Origin: Saprospiraceae bacterium
GTDB taxonomy: Bacteria; Bacteroidota; Bacteroidia; Chitinophagales; Saprospiraceae
Direction: 5' to 3'
Length of the DNA: 64,000 bases
Assembly (NCBI GenBank): GCA_016706365.1
Contig: JADJJU010000010.1
Span: 107,653-171,652, forward strand
Part shown: positions 8,560 through 18,683 of the stretch, piece by piece
Layout of the letters: every line of letters starts with the position of its first letter
Numbering within the stretch: position 1 is the first letter of the stretch
Position numbers and translations under genes: made by a program
Notes under the pieces: generated by a model
Database searches by the model: none
The model's input: the letters and a program-made list of their open reading frames with translations, nothing else
What the model was told of the DNA's origin: nothing

Positions 8560-9851
8560 CTACCTATTCTGCAAATAGAACTCAACAACCCTCTCATCTA
8601 CCATGATATCTCTGGGCGTAACCGGTCGTTTTAAAATAATTCCTTCCAGTGTTTTACAACGGGATAAGGCGACATAAGTCTGGCCAAATTCAAAAGCTCC
8701 CCTACCCAGATCTATCATCACCTTATCAAAAGTTTTTCCCTGGCTTTTATGAATGGTGACTGCCCATGCAAGTTTAAGGGGAATCTGCGTGTAAGAGCCA
8801 ATTGTTTCACTACTTATTTTATCAGGATTTTTGGGGTCAGGTTTGTATTGAATCATATCCCAGGTAGCTTTGTCTGCCTGAACAATTACTTTACCGGTCG
8901 AAGTTTCGACTTCGACTTCGACCAGGCTCTCTGTCAGTTTTGAAATGATTCCAATAGTACCATTGACATATCGTTGGTCCGGATCATTGCGAACAAACAT
9001 TACCTGAGCACCAAGTTTCAGGGTAATAAGTGGATCGACAGGGTTGTAATGAGCTGCAAACTGACCAGTCAATTCAGCTTTGAAAGTAATGGCAGGATAT
9101 TCAATCTCAGCCAATTTTTTCTGATTCATTGTGTCTGCAATTGCATTCGTGCTGCTGAGCGTGATGAAAGTTTCATCCTCTTCAGTCAGGGGAACACATC
9201 TGGAATTCAGAAACTCCAGATCTTCATACTCAAGTTGATTATATCGAATGACTTCCAGCAGATTAATAAATGACTGATCTGTCTGTCTGAAAATATCTCT
9301 CAATTCGATCATTCTTAGTCCGGCCTGCTTAAAAACCAGTGCTGAAAAAAAGTAAGGAGTCTTATACACTTCAGAAAAGTAAAGCCTTTCTTCAGGAGAA
9401 GAAACCACAGGTGGCAATTGAAATAAATCGCCGAAGGCCACTAATCTGGCCCCTCCAAATGGAAGAGGACTGTTTTTATATCTCCGCATCAAATAATCAA
9501 TATGATCAAGAATATCAGCTCTGACCATAGAGATCTCATCTATGATAATGATTTCTATTGCTTTCATTAGTTTAGTTTTTAAACTTCATGAAATGCAATT
9601 CGGAAGGTTGAACAAGTTTAGGGGGGTAGGTTAAAGAAACTGTGGATAGTTTGACCTTTAACATTAAGTGCGGCTATTCCTGTTGGTGCAAGGACAACCG
9701 TATTTTTCGAAGTCGTTTTTATAAAAAGTTCGAGGAGAGTACTCTTACCGGTACCTGCCCTCCCGGTTATAAAGAAGCTGTCTTTACTGTTCTCCAGTTC
9801 ATCAAGAATGGAATGAAAGGCGGGAGTAAGTTGAAGCGGTTTTGCAATCAA
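8560..9851 (-). CDS. Pif1/RecD-like superfamily 1 DNA helicase, interrupted by two frameshifts
   Basis: This is an ATP-dependent 5'-3' DNA helicase of the AAA_30/Pif1-like type, about 425 residues if repaired. The N-terminal part (9851-9618) carries Walker A (ITGRAGTGKSTLLELFIKT) and ends VKGQTIHSFFNLPP. The C-terminal part (9567-8560) starts at Walker B (IEIIIIDEISMVRAD) and includes a segment ending GGARLVAFGDLFQLPPV, the SH3-like insertion and motif VI (LAWAVTIHKSQGKTFDKVMI; YVALSRC). Removing one C from the six-C run (plus strand G 9621-9626) gives PPKLVQPSELHFMKFK. Removing one A from the run at 9576-9580 then restores KTKLMKAIEIIIIDEIS. All motifs are otherwise intact, so sequencing error is more likely than decay. 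Confidence 0.85.
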
Positions 9852-9869
9852 AGGAAATAACTTAAATAA

Positions 9870-9905
9870 AAAAGCCGGAGCATATCGAAATAGCCCCGGC
9901 TTTAT
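9870..9905 (-). terminator. Terminator downstream of the minus-strand lipoprotein
   Basis: On the minus strand AAAGCCGGGGC and GCTCCGGCTTTTTTA form an 11-bp stem with one mismatch, followed by a T run. It sits between the helicase start and the stop codon of the lipoprotein gene whose transcript it would end. Confidence 0.75.
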
Positions 9906-9941
9906 AATTCTAATAAATATCCACCAGGTGGATTGTTATTC

Positions 9942-10313
9942 TTACATAGTTAAAGTTGCAGCAGAAGCTTTTACAGCTTCATATCTCGCTTTAATGTCAG
10001 CGATAGTTTCGTCAGTAGCGCTATTCACTGAATCTTTCAATTGTTGAATTTCATCTTTTAACGTCTTGATTTGATCAGCAGCAGCTTTAGAAGCATCATC
10101 AGATGCTTCACCAAGTGCATCAGCTTTTGCATCAAGTGCTGTTTCAATAGCAGCCAAATCAGTTGAAATCATAGTAGCAGTCTCAGTAGTTGCAGCGGAT
10201 ACTGCAGGTGCCTGCTCTTCCATTGCTTCTTGTGTTTCTTCAGCAGGTGTTTCTTCGCCGCAAGCCATAAAGCCTACCATAGCTAAAAGCATTACCCAGA
10301 TCAAATTTTTCAT
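9942..10313 (-). CDS. Small Ala/Glu-rich lipoprotein
   Basis: The 123-residue protein starts at the Met at 10313 (MKNLIWVMLLAMVGFMACGE). The lipobox Cys is at residue 18; the in-frame extension upstream lacks signal-peptide character. The mature chain is low-complexity, rich in Glu, Ala, Thr and Asp. A helical stretch with heptad-like spacing follows (AIETALDAKADALGEA, later DQIKTLKDEIQQLKDSV), suggesting a short coiled coil comparable in style to Lpp-like or YtxH-type envelope proteins. No function can be assigned. It is transcribed alone and ends at a clear terminator. Confidence 0.7.
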   Translation of the reverse strand: MKNLIWVMLLAMVGFMACGEETPAEETQEAMEEQAPAVSAATTETATMISTDLAAIETALDAKADALGEASDDASKAAADQIKTLKDEIQQLKDSVNSATDETIADIKARYEAVKASAATLTM

Positions 10314-10685
10314 GTTCTTTGTGTTTAAGAATTTAATAATTGGGAGATAAAGGTCAAATGTAAGGATTTTTACATTCAATATAATGTCAATACACATCTA
10401 AATATTGCACAACATTTTTTTGACAAATTCTGAAGAAATTCCTGATTGCGAAATGTTAGAAAAATTCAAGCATCTTTTGTCTTTATTATTTCTACCATTT
10501 TTTACCAGGTAAATGCGCCGACAATGTATTAAATCATTAATTAACAATGAATTATACATTCAATATAATCGAAATACAAAATTTACATCTGAGCGAAAAT
10601 AATTCAATTTATAAATGTGATAATGCCTGATTCTATAAAATACCAGGAAAAACACGATTAATAAACTTTATTCTTTTTCCTAATA
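10314..10685. other. AT-rich intergenic stretch, no gene seen
   Basis: These 372 bp separate two minus-strand genes. They are about three-quarters A+T and contain the short repeat ACATTCAATATAAT twice (near 10372 and 10557). The upstream region of the lipoprotein gene must lie here. No open frame, RNA gene or stable hairpin was recognised. Confidence 0.5.
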
Positions 10686-11732
10686 TTACTCTTTAATAAG
10701 TACTACATAGGATGGAAAGTGGTCACTATATCCCGACATATAATTGTCTCCATCAAAAGTTCTGAAGGGATAACCCTTATACCGACCAGACTTTGTCTGC
10801 ATAAAAGGCTTGTTGAAAGTAGTTGACTTATAGTATTTATAGCCTGAGACATCTTCTCCAATAAATCCATGGGATACCAATACCTGATCAAATAAACTCC
10901 AGGCATCCTGATAAGCATTGGACCCAATACCTTTTTTGAAAGGTGTATAAAATGGATTAAAAAACTGATGCGGTTCTACACTGTCAGCTTTTGCCTTTCC
11001 TTCCAAAACAACAGCCACACTTTCATTATCGGGATCATCATTGAGGTCACCCATCACGATGATTTTAGCTCGGGGATTTATAGCTCGTAAGGAATCTGAA
11101 ATTTCTCTGTTTAAACGGGCACATCCACTCCTAAGGGCTCTTGTCGATGCTTCACCTCCCCTTCTGGATGGCCAGTGATTGACCATTATATGTACAGTAT
11201 CACCATCAAGGATGCCTTTGGTATAAAGCACATCACGCGTAATCAAAGGAAGCCCGTCTATATCGGGCAAATTTACCGGAATGCTCCGGCTTTCCAACAA
11301 ACGGTAATATTTGGGATTATAGAGCATTGCTACATCAATTCCCCGGTAATCCGGAGAATCAAAGTGTACGATTTGATACCGGCGCGAAGCTATGGCAGGT
11401 TGTTTGGCCAAATCTTCCAATACTCCCCGGTTTTCAATTTCGGAAACGCCTAAAATAGCAGGACCATCAGGAGATACGTCCGTCGCAATTTGTGAAATTA
11501 CTTCGGCCAGACGGCCTAATTTATCTGAATACTTATCGTAGGTCCAGGCCTTTGCTCCGGAAGGAGTAAACTCGATATCATTGACATTTTCATTATCAAT
11601 GGTATCAAACAGATTTTCAAGATTATAAAATCCAACGCAAACAACTTTAAATTGCTTCTTTTGAGAGAAACCCTCAGTACTAAATAGAAATAAGCAAATA
11701 GAAACAAGGGTAATTATGCGGAAAACAGTCAT
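10686..11732 (-). CDS. Secreted endonuclease/exonuclease/phosphatase (EEP) family protein
   Basis: This is a DNase I-like fold hydrolase of phosphodiesters, 348 residues from the Met at 11732. That start gives a clean signal peptide (MTVFRIITLVSICLFLFS then TEGFSQ). Family motifs are FYNLENLFDT (metal-binding Asn/Glu start), ILGVSEIENRGVLEDL (catalytic Glu), VMVNHWPSRRGGE-type HWPSR, VMGDLNDDPDNES (Asp/Asn pair) and YSDHFPSYVVL (terminal SDH). All catalytic residues are present. It is divergent from a TonB receptor/DUF5689/phospholipase D-like operon 194 bp away, which suggests a joint role in extracellular nucleic-acid or phosphodiester use. The substrate is not proven. Confidence 0.85.
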   Translation of the reverse strand: MTVFRIITLVSICLFLFSTEGFSQKKQFKVVCVGFYNLENLFDTIDNENVNDIEFTPSGAKAWTYDKYSDKLGRLAEVISQIATDVSPDGPAILGVSEIENRGVLEDLAKQPAIASRRYQIVHFDSPDYRGIDVAMLYNPKYYRLLESRSIPVNLPDIDGLPLITRDVLYTKGILDGDTVHIMVNHWPSRRGGEASTRALRSGCARLNREISDSLRAINPRAKIIVMGDLNDDPDNESVAVVLEGKAKADSVEPHQFFNPFYTPFKKGIGSNAYQDAWSLFDQVLVSHGFIGEDVSGYKYYKSTTFNKPFMQTKSGRYKGYPFRTFDGDNYMSGYSDHFPSYVVLIKE

Positions 11733-11926
11733 GAGCAGAGTTAAGATTCTTTGTAATTTGTGAATATAGGTCAAAAATAGACGATTCAAAACAGAATTTG
11801 CATACCCGGGCTAACAGTATCGTGTTATTTTTATGTTACTTGCCGAAATGAGTTGATCCTGTTTGTAGTAATATATGATTTCTTGTTTCTACCTTTACGG
11901 CTTTGTTATTCATACCTAACTCATAT

Positions 11927-14717
11927 ATGACAAGATATTGTACACTTGCCTTTTGTATTCTCGCATTGAATTTTATCAGCTACGGTCAAACTTCAGGAGT
12001 AAAAGGAATTATTGTAAATGCAGGAAATGGGCTCGGTGTAGAAGGAGCCATTGTTGCCATTCAGGAAGACGCAGCCAGCACTCCAAGTAATATTACCGGA
12101 TTTTTTGTGTTGAATACTCCCTCATCCGGAGCAAAAAAACTATTTATCACCGCTGAAGGATTTCAGGATCTGTATGTGGATGTTATCATTACTGCAGACC
12201 AGGTGATTGATATTGGTGAAGTAAAAATAACGAGAAAGGTGGCTACTGACCTGGATGATTTATCTTTGCTACCCACCATTTCATTGGAATCATCTGACTC
12301 AGACATTGAAGGAGGCAGCGATGCAGACATTTCATCAGTACTATCTGCATCCCGTGATGTATTTATAGGAACTGCCAGCTTTACCTTTGGTCCTGCAAGA
12401 TTCAGAATCAGAGGTTATAATCCGGAATATACAACACTTAATCTTAATGGAATTCCATTCAATGACATGGAAAATGGAGTGGCATATTTCTGGCAAATGG
12501 GTGGATTGAATGATGTGTTACGTAACAGAGATATCAATATTGGCGTTACGCCTGTAAGCTATGACTTTGGTGATGTAGGAGGTGTCTCTAATATTGACAT
12601 GAGACCAAGCCGTCAATGGAAAGAAAGCCGTGTTTCTTATGCCTTATCCAACAGAAGCTATCAACATCGCCTGATGTATACCACAAACACCGGAATGATG
12701 AAAAATGGCTGGGCATTTTCATTCTCTGGATCCAGAAGATGGGCGCAGGAAGCTTATAACCCGGGTACTTTTTACGATGCATGGTCATACTTTTTGGGAG
12801 CTGAGAAGAAAATTAACGAAAAACATAGCATAAGTTTGGTTGCTTTTGGTGCACCAACTGTTAGAGGTGGAACCAGTCCGGTAGTACAGGAAATGTATGA
12901 CCTGGCAGGTACAAATTATTACAATCCAAACTGGGGATATCAGAATGGTGAAAAAGAAACTCCGGGGTAAGTAATGCTCACATCCCGATGGCTATCCTGA
13001 GACATGATTTTCAGATTAATCGCAGATCAAATCTAGTGACCGCTGTTTCATACCAAACCGGCAGAAATGGATTTGGAGCATTATCATGGGATAATACAAA
13101 TGACCCAAGACCGGACTATTATCAAAAACTGCCTTCCTTCCAGGAAAATCAGGAGACAGCTGATCTTCTGGCGGAGTCATTGAGAAATGATGAAAATCTG
13201 AGACAATTGGATTGGGATTATTTCTATGATGTGAATAGAAATAATGTGGTGACTGTAGAAAATGCGGACGGAATCGTCGGAAACAATGTGCAGGGTAAAC
13301 AGGCAAAATATTTCCTTGAAGAAAGAAGAATTGATAATTCAACATTCTCCTTCACCAGCTTTTACGAAAACTTCATAACAGACAGATTTTCATTGAATGC
13401 AGGAGTCAATTTTAAGCATTTCATAGGACATAACTTTAATAGTATTCAGGATTTACTTGGGGCAGACTTTTATCTGAATGAAGATAGATTTGCAAGAAGA
13501 GATTTTCCGGATGATCCTACCAAATGGGAAAATGATATTAATAATCCACGCCAATTACTGAAAGAAGGCGATGTCTTTGGATATGATTACAATAACAATA
13601 TTCGTCAGGGAGGTGCATGGTTGCAGGGAACTTTGAAGCTTAGAAGATGGGATTTCTTTGCAGCTGCAAATTTAAATCACGACATTTACTGGAGAACCGG
13701 CAATGTGGTGAATGGACGATTCCCTGATAATTCATTTGGAGATTCAGAAAAGTAAATTTCACTACTTATGGTTTGAAAGGAGGAATAACATATAAGATAG
13801 ATGGTCGCCAATATGTATATGCACACGCATTTGCTGGTACCAGACCTCCATTGTATAGAAATGTTTTCCTTTCTCCCAGGACAAGAGACCAGATTAATCC
13901 ATACACTCAGGAAGAAAGTATCCTTAATGGTGAAATTGGATATCTATTCAGATCACCATATTTGAAAGCAAGGGCATCAGTTTACTATACAAGGTTCAAC
14001 AATCAATCCAATATTGTAAGTTACTTTCAGGATGATGGTGTAGATTTTGACCTGGATGGACAGAATGATGGCGGAGGTCTTGTAAACTTTGCATTGAATG
14101 GAGTACAACGCACCCATACCGGTGTAGAGCTTGGATTAGAGTACAAGTTAAGCGCAACGCTTTCTGTTACTGGTGTTGCTTCTTTGGGAGACTTTATAAT
14201 ATCCAACAGACCGACTGCATATATAACCCTTGACAACAATAGTGCTCCCGTTGCTGACGGACTGCTTATATATGCTAAAAATTTCTACGTAAGTCGTACG
14301 CCACAACAAGCTGGTAGTATCGGGCTCAATTACAGATCCCCAAGATTCTGGTTCCTGAATGTGAATGTCAATTATTTTGATAAAATATACCTTGATTTCA
14401 ATCCTGTAAGAAGAACAGAGCAAGGTATTCTTGATGTCACACCTGGATCTGCAGAATGGGAGAAAATTCTTTATCAGGAAAGACTTCCGGCTGCCTTTAC
14501 GGTGGATCTTTTCGGAGGAAAATCATGGAGAATCAATCAAAATACACTAGTCCTGAATGTTGGTATTGGGAACTTACTTAACAATCAGACATTTGCTACC
14601 GGAGGCTATGAACAATTGAGATTTAATTTTGAAGATCAAAATCCGGACAGATTCCCGCCCAAGTATTTCTATGCTCAGGGCTTCAACTATTTTGTAAACA
14701 TTACCTATAGATATTAA
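11927..14717 (+). CDS. TonB-dependent outer-membrane receptor with carboxypeptidase-like N-domain, split by two frameshifts
   Basis: This outer-membrane transporter is about 930 residues if repaired. ATG 11927 gives a signal peptide (MTRYCTLAFCILALNFISYG). A CarboxypepD_reg-like domain follows (GVKGIIVNAGNGLGVEGAIV), then a plug (RFRIRGYNPEYTTLNLNGIP) and a beta-barrel ending in an aromatic strand (FNYFVNITYRY). Three frames cover it: 11927-12970, 12988-13755 and 13773-14717. One extra A in the run at 12951-12955 restores GEKRNSGVSNAHIPMAILRH. One extra A at 13748-13751 restores GDSEKVNFTTYGLKGGITYK. A DUF5689 lipoprotein gene follows 1 bp later, so they are co-transcribed. Ligand unknown; the neighbours suggest a nucleic-acid or phosphate-ester product. 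Confidence 0.88.
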
Positions 14718-14718
14718 T

Positions 14719-16770
14719 ATGAACGCTTTCAGATCCATATTCCAATTAAGTGTATTCGCTCTATTGATGAGTGTAGCTATTTCATCTTGTGTTAAAAGAA
14801 ATTTTGACGAACCACCTGTGGTTGATGAGACCACGAATTTGACGGTTACACATACCATTGCCGAAATTAAAGCCCGCTATGTAAACAGCCCTGTACAGAT
14901 TACAGATGATGTGATCATCTCAGGAATCGTTATTTCTGATGATATAACCGGTAATTTCTTCAAGCAACTTGTGATTCAGGACGAGAGTGGAGGAATTGAA
15001 TTCAGAGTAGACAGAGTGACTTTGTCCGACGATTATCCTTCAGGAAGAAGAGTATTTGTAAAAATGAAAAATCTATGGATTGCCAGTAATAATGGAACAC
15101 TTCAGGTGGGAGTAAGTGTTACGGATGGTTCTGCAGACAGAATACCTGATGCTTTGAGAGGACAATTCTTTTTTAAAGGACAAAAAGGTCAGGTACTCAC
15201 TCCAAGAGTTGTAACAATAAGCGAATTAAATGCTTCGATGATCAGCACATTGGTACAAATTAATGGGGTACAAATAATTGCTTCAGAAATGGACTCTACT
15301 TATGCCTGGGCTATCGGTGGAGAGCAATTGACAAGAAACAGGAATATCGAAGATTGCAGCGGCAATCGTATTATATTGAGAAACAGTGGTTTTGCAACAT
15401 TTGCAAATACTCCGTTACCTAAAGGAAATGGAAGTATTGTTGCTGTATACAGTGTCTTTGGCGCAGACAGACAATTATTTATCAGAGATGTAACGGACTT
15501 ATCTTTTACCGGAACCCGCTGCGGTGGTGGTACAGGTGGAGATCTGGATCCTATTAGTATTCAGGATCTGAGAGCGCTCTTTTCAGGATCTGCAACTACT
15601 GCTCCTACAAAGAAAAAGATAAAAGGTATAGTAATCACTGACAGAACTGCTGAAAACATTACCAGCAGAAATATGGTAATCCAGGAAATTGGAGGTGCAG
15701 GTATCACAGTAAGATTTACAGGAACAAATACATTTAACCTGGGTGATGAGTTGGAAATTGATATATCCGGAATGGAGTTATCAGAATTCCAGGGAACGCT
15801 TCAATTGAATAATGTCCCGAATGCAAATGCAACACGTTTAAGTACAGGAGTGAATGTCATTCCTCAGGTACTTACTATTGCACAGATTAATGCAAATTTT
15901 GAACAGTATGAATCTGAATTACTGACTATCCAGAATGTAACCATCACGAAAGCCAGCGGTAATACTTTTTCTTTTTCGACTACACTTACTGATGCTACTG
16001 GTAGTATGGATATGTTTACACAGAGCTATGCTACCTTTGCCGACAATCCATTTCCAACCAATGTGGTAAATATAACCGGAATAGCACAGCAAGGCGGATC
16101 TTCCAGTGCGAAACAAATTTCGATTCGTAACCCTACAGATATAACCGGTGGAGGTGGCGGTGGAGATCCGATTTTAATTACCATTGCTGAAGTGAGAGCC
16201 TTATATTCAGGAACCAATACCAGTGTACCTGCAGCCAGAAAAATAAAAGGAATTGTTATCTCAGACAGAACTAATGGTAGTATAACTGACAGAAACGTTA
16301 CTATTCAAAATGCAAACGGCGCAGGAATCCTGGTTCGTTTTACTGCCAATAATACATTTGTATTGAATGATGAAGTAGAAATAAATATTTCAGGCATGGC
16401 ATTAGAAAGCTTTTCTGGTCTGCTGCAATTAAACAATGTGCCAAATGCAAATGCTACCAAAACAGGTACAGGAAGTATTACACCAAATGTGCGCACGATA
16501 AGTCAAATTTTAGCCGATTTCGAGAATCTGGAATCAACACTGGTGCGAGTTAGCGATGTTACAGTTTCTAATTCAGCAGGCTCTACCTGGAATGGAAATA
16601 CAGTACTAACTGATCCTTCAGGCACAATGGCGCACTTCACCAGATCGGCAGCAACATTCTCAGCAACTAATTTCCCAACTACTCCAGTTACGATGACTGC
16701 TATCGTGACTCAGGGAGGAGCTACAGAAGCCAGACAACTCAGCATCAGAGGCTTGTCTGACATTCAATAA
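14719..16770 (+). CDS. DUF5689 surface lipoprotein with three tandem OB-fold-like units
   Basis: The 683-residue protein has a signal peptide with a lipobox (ALLMSVAISSC, Cys at about 24), so it is probably an outer-membrane lipoprotein partner of the TonB receptor just upstream. DUF5689 units occur three times: a divergent one (about 35-265) and two close copies (about 277-475 and 480-683). The close copies share KIKGIVI(T/S)DRT, LQLNNVPNANAT and a final ISIRNPTDI/LSIRGLSDI. Gly-rich linkers separate them (CGGGTGGDLD, GGGGGGDP). The strand pattern and the family suggest OB-like binding of oligonucleotides or related ligands, but this is inference. No Cys-rich or catalytic motif is visible. 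Confidence 0.82.
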   Translation: MNAFRSIFQLSVFALLMSVAISSCVKRNFDEPPVVDETTNLTVTHTIAEIKARYVNSPVQITDDVIISGIVISDDITGNFFKQLVIQDESGGIEFRVDRVTLSDDYPSGRRVFVKMKNLWIASNNGTLQVGVSVTDGSADRIPDALRGQFFFKGQKGQVLTPRVVTISELNASMISTLVQINGVQIIASEMDSTYAWAIGGEQLTRNRNIEDCSGNRIILRNSGFATFANTPLPKGNGSIVAVYSVFGADRQLFIRDVTDLSFTGTRCGGGTGGDLDPISIQDLRALFSGSATTAPTKKKIKGIVITDRTAENITSRNMVIQEIGGAGITVRFTGTNTFNLGDELEIDISGMELSEFQGTLQLNNVPNANATRLSTGVNVIPQVLTIAQINANFEQYESELLTIQNVTITKASGNTFSFSTTLTDATGSMDMFTQSYATFADNPFPTNVVNITGIAQQGGSSSAKQISIRNPTDITGGGGGGDPILITIAEVRALYSGTNTSVPAARKIKGIVISDRTNGSITDRNVTIQNANGAGILVRFTANNTFVLNDEVEINISGMALESFSGLLQLNNVPNANATKTGTGSITPNVRTISQILADFENLESTLVRVSDVTVSNSAGSTWNGNTVLTDPSGTMAHFTRSAATFSATNFPTTPVTMTAIVTQGGATEARQLSIRGLSDIQ

Positions 16771-16781
16771 AATATCAGATA

Positions 16782-18464
16782 TTGAACTTTTACCGCGATT
16801 TGAACTACAAGGTTATTCTTATATATGGCATCCGAAAGTTTATCTTTCGGATGCTTTTATTATTGCTGCCAGCTATTTCCATCAATGCACAGATAGGTCT
16901 CACACTTAGTGAAGCAGATCAGGAAAGCCTAACACTTAAACATACTTATCCTTCTGTTAATGACATCATAGTTCGGTATGGAAGTTCAGTACCATTGAAT
17001 GAGGAAATTGTTATCAATAATTGTCCGGCCCCCTGCAGTTTTCAAATTGAAGATCTGGATCCGGCTTCGTTTTATTTTGTAGAAATACGTCCTGCCAGCA
17101 ATCCGGGATTTGTGCTTTTAGATGGATACTTCAGCACCTCATCGCTATCCAGTGGAGAAATAAAAGTTTATTTTACAAGAGAGATAGATTCAAGTATTTC
17201 CACCGGTTCCACTTCTGATGGCAATACCGGAGAGATTATAGAATCTACTGTCGTTCAACTGATCAATGAGGCGCAATCTACGATTGATGTGACTATGTAC
17301 AATATCAATCGCAGACCCATTTCAGAGGCTTTGAGTGCAGCTCATGGCAGAGGAGTGAGAGTTAGATACATTACAGGAGATGACACCAGTAACTCTGCTT
17401 TGCGGAATCCTGACGTACCATTTCCCGTCCTTGAAGGAAATGAAGGAGATCCTTTGATGCATAATAAGTTTTTGATTTTTGATGCTGCTGACCCTAACCG
17501 TTGCCAATTAATTACGGGAGCGACAAATTTTACAGAAGGACAAGTTTTTGATGATTACAACAATATGGTAATCATCCAGGATCAGTCTGTAGCCTTGATT
17601 TTCCAGGAGGAATTCGAAGAAATGTGGGGATCATCTGGGACCTTGCCTGATATAGGAAATTCCAGATTCGGTTCAAGTAAAACAGATAATACGCCTCACC
17701 AGGTTAAAGTGGGAGATATTTGGATGGAAATTTACTTTTCTCCCTCAGATCAGACATCCTTTCAGATTGATAAGCAATTGAGAAAAGCTCAAAACGACAT
17801 TTCATGCGCCCTGCTTTTATTAACCAGAAATGAATTAGCGACTGCACTTTTGCAAATGCATCAAAGAGGAATTGAAGTAAGAGGCTTGGTCAACAATATC
17901 AATGATACTGGATCTGACTTTAGTTTTTTGCAGGCAAACGGTGTAGATATCTGGCAACATGATGAAGGGGTTATTTTACATCACAAGTATGCAATTATAG
18001 ATGCAATCTCTGATGTGGGATTACCGGTAGTGATCACAGGATCTCATAACTGGACCACAGCTGCTGAAGAGACTAATGATGAAAATACTATCATCATCAA
18101 CGATGCTACCATAGCCAATATCTTTTTGCAGGAATTCCAGGCCCGCTGGTGTGAGACCCGACCGGAATCGACATGCAGATTGACATCTATAGATGAAACT
18201 CAAATCCAACATTCAAGTCTTAAAGGAGCTTATGAAAGCAACGGTTCTGTCTTGCACATATTTTCAGACAGATCATTTGACGCAAGCGGATTTGCATTGT
18301 ATGATATTCAGGGGCGGATCATTATGGGGAGTAAAAGCCATCTGAGTTTTTCAGAAAATGGGAGCACCAAAGTTCAGCTTCCCCGGCTGAGTTCAGGAGT
18401 TTACTTTGTGAAAGTGGATGAAAAAGAACATTCTCATTTGATAAGGTTTGTGGTGGGTCTATAG
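16782..18464 (+). CDS. Secreted phospholipase D-like nuclease/phosphodiesterase with T9SS C-terminal domain
   Basis: The 560-residue frame has two PLD catalytic motifs: HNKFLIFDAADPNRC followed by GATNFTEG (about 226-252) and HHKYAIIDA followed by GSHNWTTAAEETNDEN (about 400-432). An N-terminal beta domain precedes them, and a type A T9SS sorting domain ends the protein (LPRLSSGVYFVKVDEKE). Phospholipase D-fold proteins with this layout include extracellular nucleases as well as lipases. The start is uncertain. ATG 16851 would leave an n-region-less signal (MLLLLLPAISINAQ), whereas TTG at 16782 or 16800 adds the basic segment GIRKFIFR. A hairpin overlaps this start region. It follows the receptor/DUF5689 genes by 11 bp or more. 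Confidence 0.85.
   Translation: MNFYRDLNYKVILIYGIRKFIFRMLLLLLPAISINAQIGLTLSEADQESLTLKHTYPSVNDIIVRYGSSVPLNEEIVINNCPAPCSFQIEDLDPASFYFVEIRPASNPGFVLLDGYFSTSSLSSGEIKVYFTREIDSSISTGSTSDGNTGEIIESTVVQLINEAQSTIDVTMYNINRRPISEALSAAHGRGVRVRYITGDDTSNSALRNPDVPFPVLEGNEGDPLMHNKFLIFDAADPNRCQLITGATNFTEGQVFDDYNNMVIIQDQSVALIFQEEFEEMWGSSGTLPDIGNSRFGSSKTDNTPHQVKVGDIWMEIYFSPSDQTSFQIDKQLRKAQNDISCALLLLTRNELATALLQMHQRGIEVRGLVNNINDTGSDFSFLQANGVDIWQHDEGVILHHKYAIIDAISDVGLPVVITGSHNWTTAAEETNDENTIIINDATIANIFLQEFQARWCETRPESTCRLTSIDETQIQHSSLKGAYESNGSVLHIFSDRSFDASGFALYDIQGRIIMGSKSHLSFSENGSTKVQLPRLSSGVYFVKVDEKEHSHLIRFVVGL
16828..16859 (+). terminator. Perfect 11-bp hairpin with T tract overlapping the PLD gene start
   Basis: GCATCCGAAAG, loop TTTAT, CTTTCGGATGC, then TTTTAT. 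It has the shape of an intrinsic terminator for the upstream DUF5689 gene, yet it lies inside the 5' end of the phospholipase D-like frame, and the ATG at 16851 falls in its 3' arm. Confidence 0.6.
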
Positions 18465-18576
18465 GGTTTACCCGGATATTACTGTCAAATTATTACAGTT
18501 ATATTTCCAAGCTATTTAAAGCAACAAAGAAGCTATGTTTTGCCTAAAGGCGGTTTTCAAAGAATTAAAGTCTTAC

Positions 18577-18669
18577 TTGAAAATCTATAGTTGTACTATA
18601 GGATTTCAAGGTAAAATCAACTTCATCATTGAAAATCTATAGTTAAACTATAGGATTTCAAGGTAAAAT
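18577..18669 (+). promoter_or_regulatory. Two near-identical 41-bp palindromic operator-like repeats upstream of the DUF4143 ATPase
   Basis: Copies at 18577-18617 and 18629-18669 are 52 bp apart, close to five helical turns. Each contains the dyad AATCTATAGTT, two bases, ACTATAGGATT, then TTCAAGGTAAAAT. The copies differ only in the central bases (GT versus AA). The second ends 14 bp before the ATG at 18684. The arrangement is what a dimeric autoregulator binding twice would need. Confidence 0.7.
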
Positions 18670-18683
18670 GCTATCTTTGGAAG

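Noticed and set aside
12951..13751. Programmed frameshifting or phase variation in the TonB receptor
   Set aside because: The runs are only 4-5 bases, no slippery heptamer or downstream structure is evident, and the same kind of defect hits unrelated housekeeping genes in the window.
15919..16496. Minus-strand frames inside the DUF5689 gene
   Set aside because: They are antisense shadows of a well-supported coding sequence and mirror its internal repeat.
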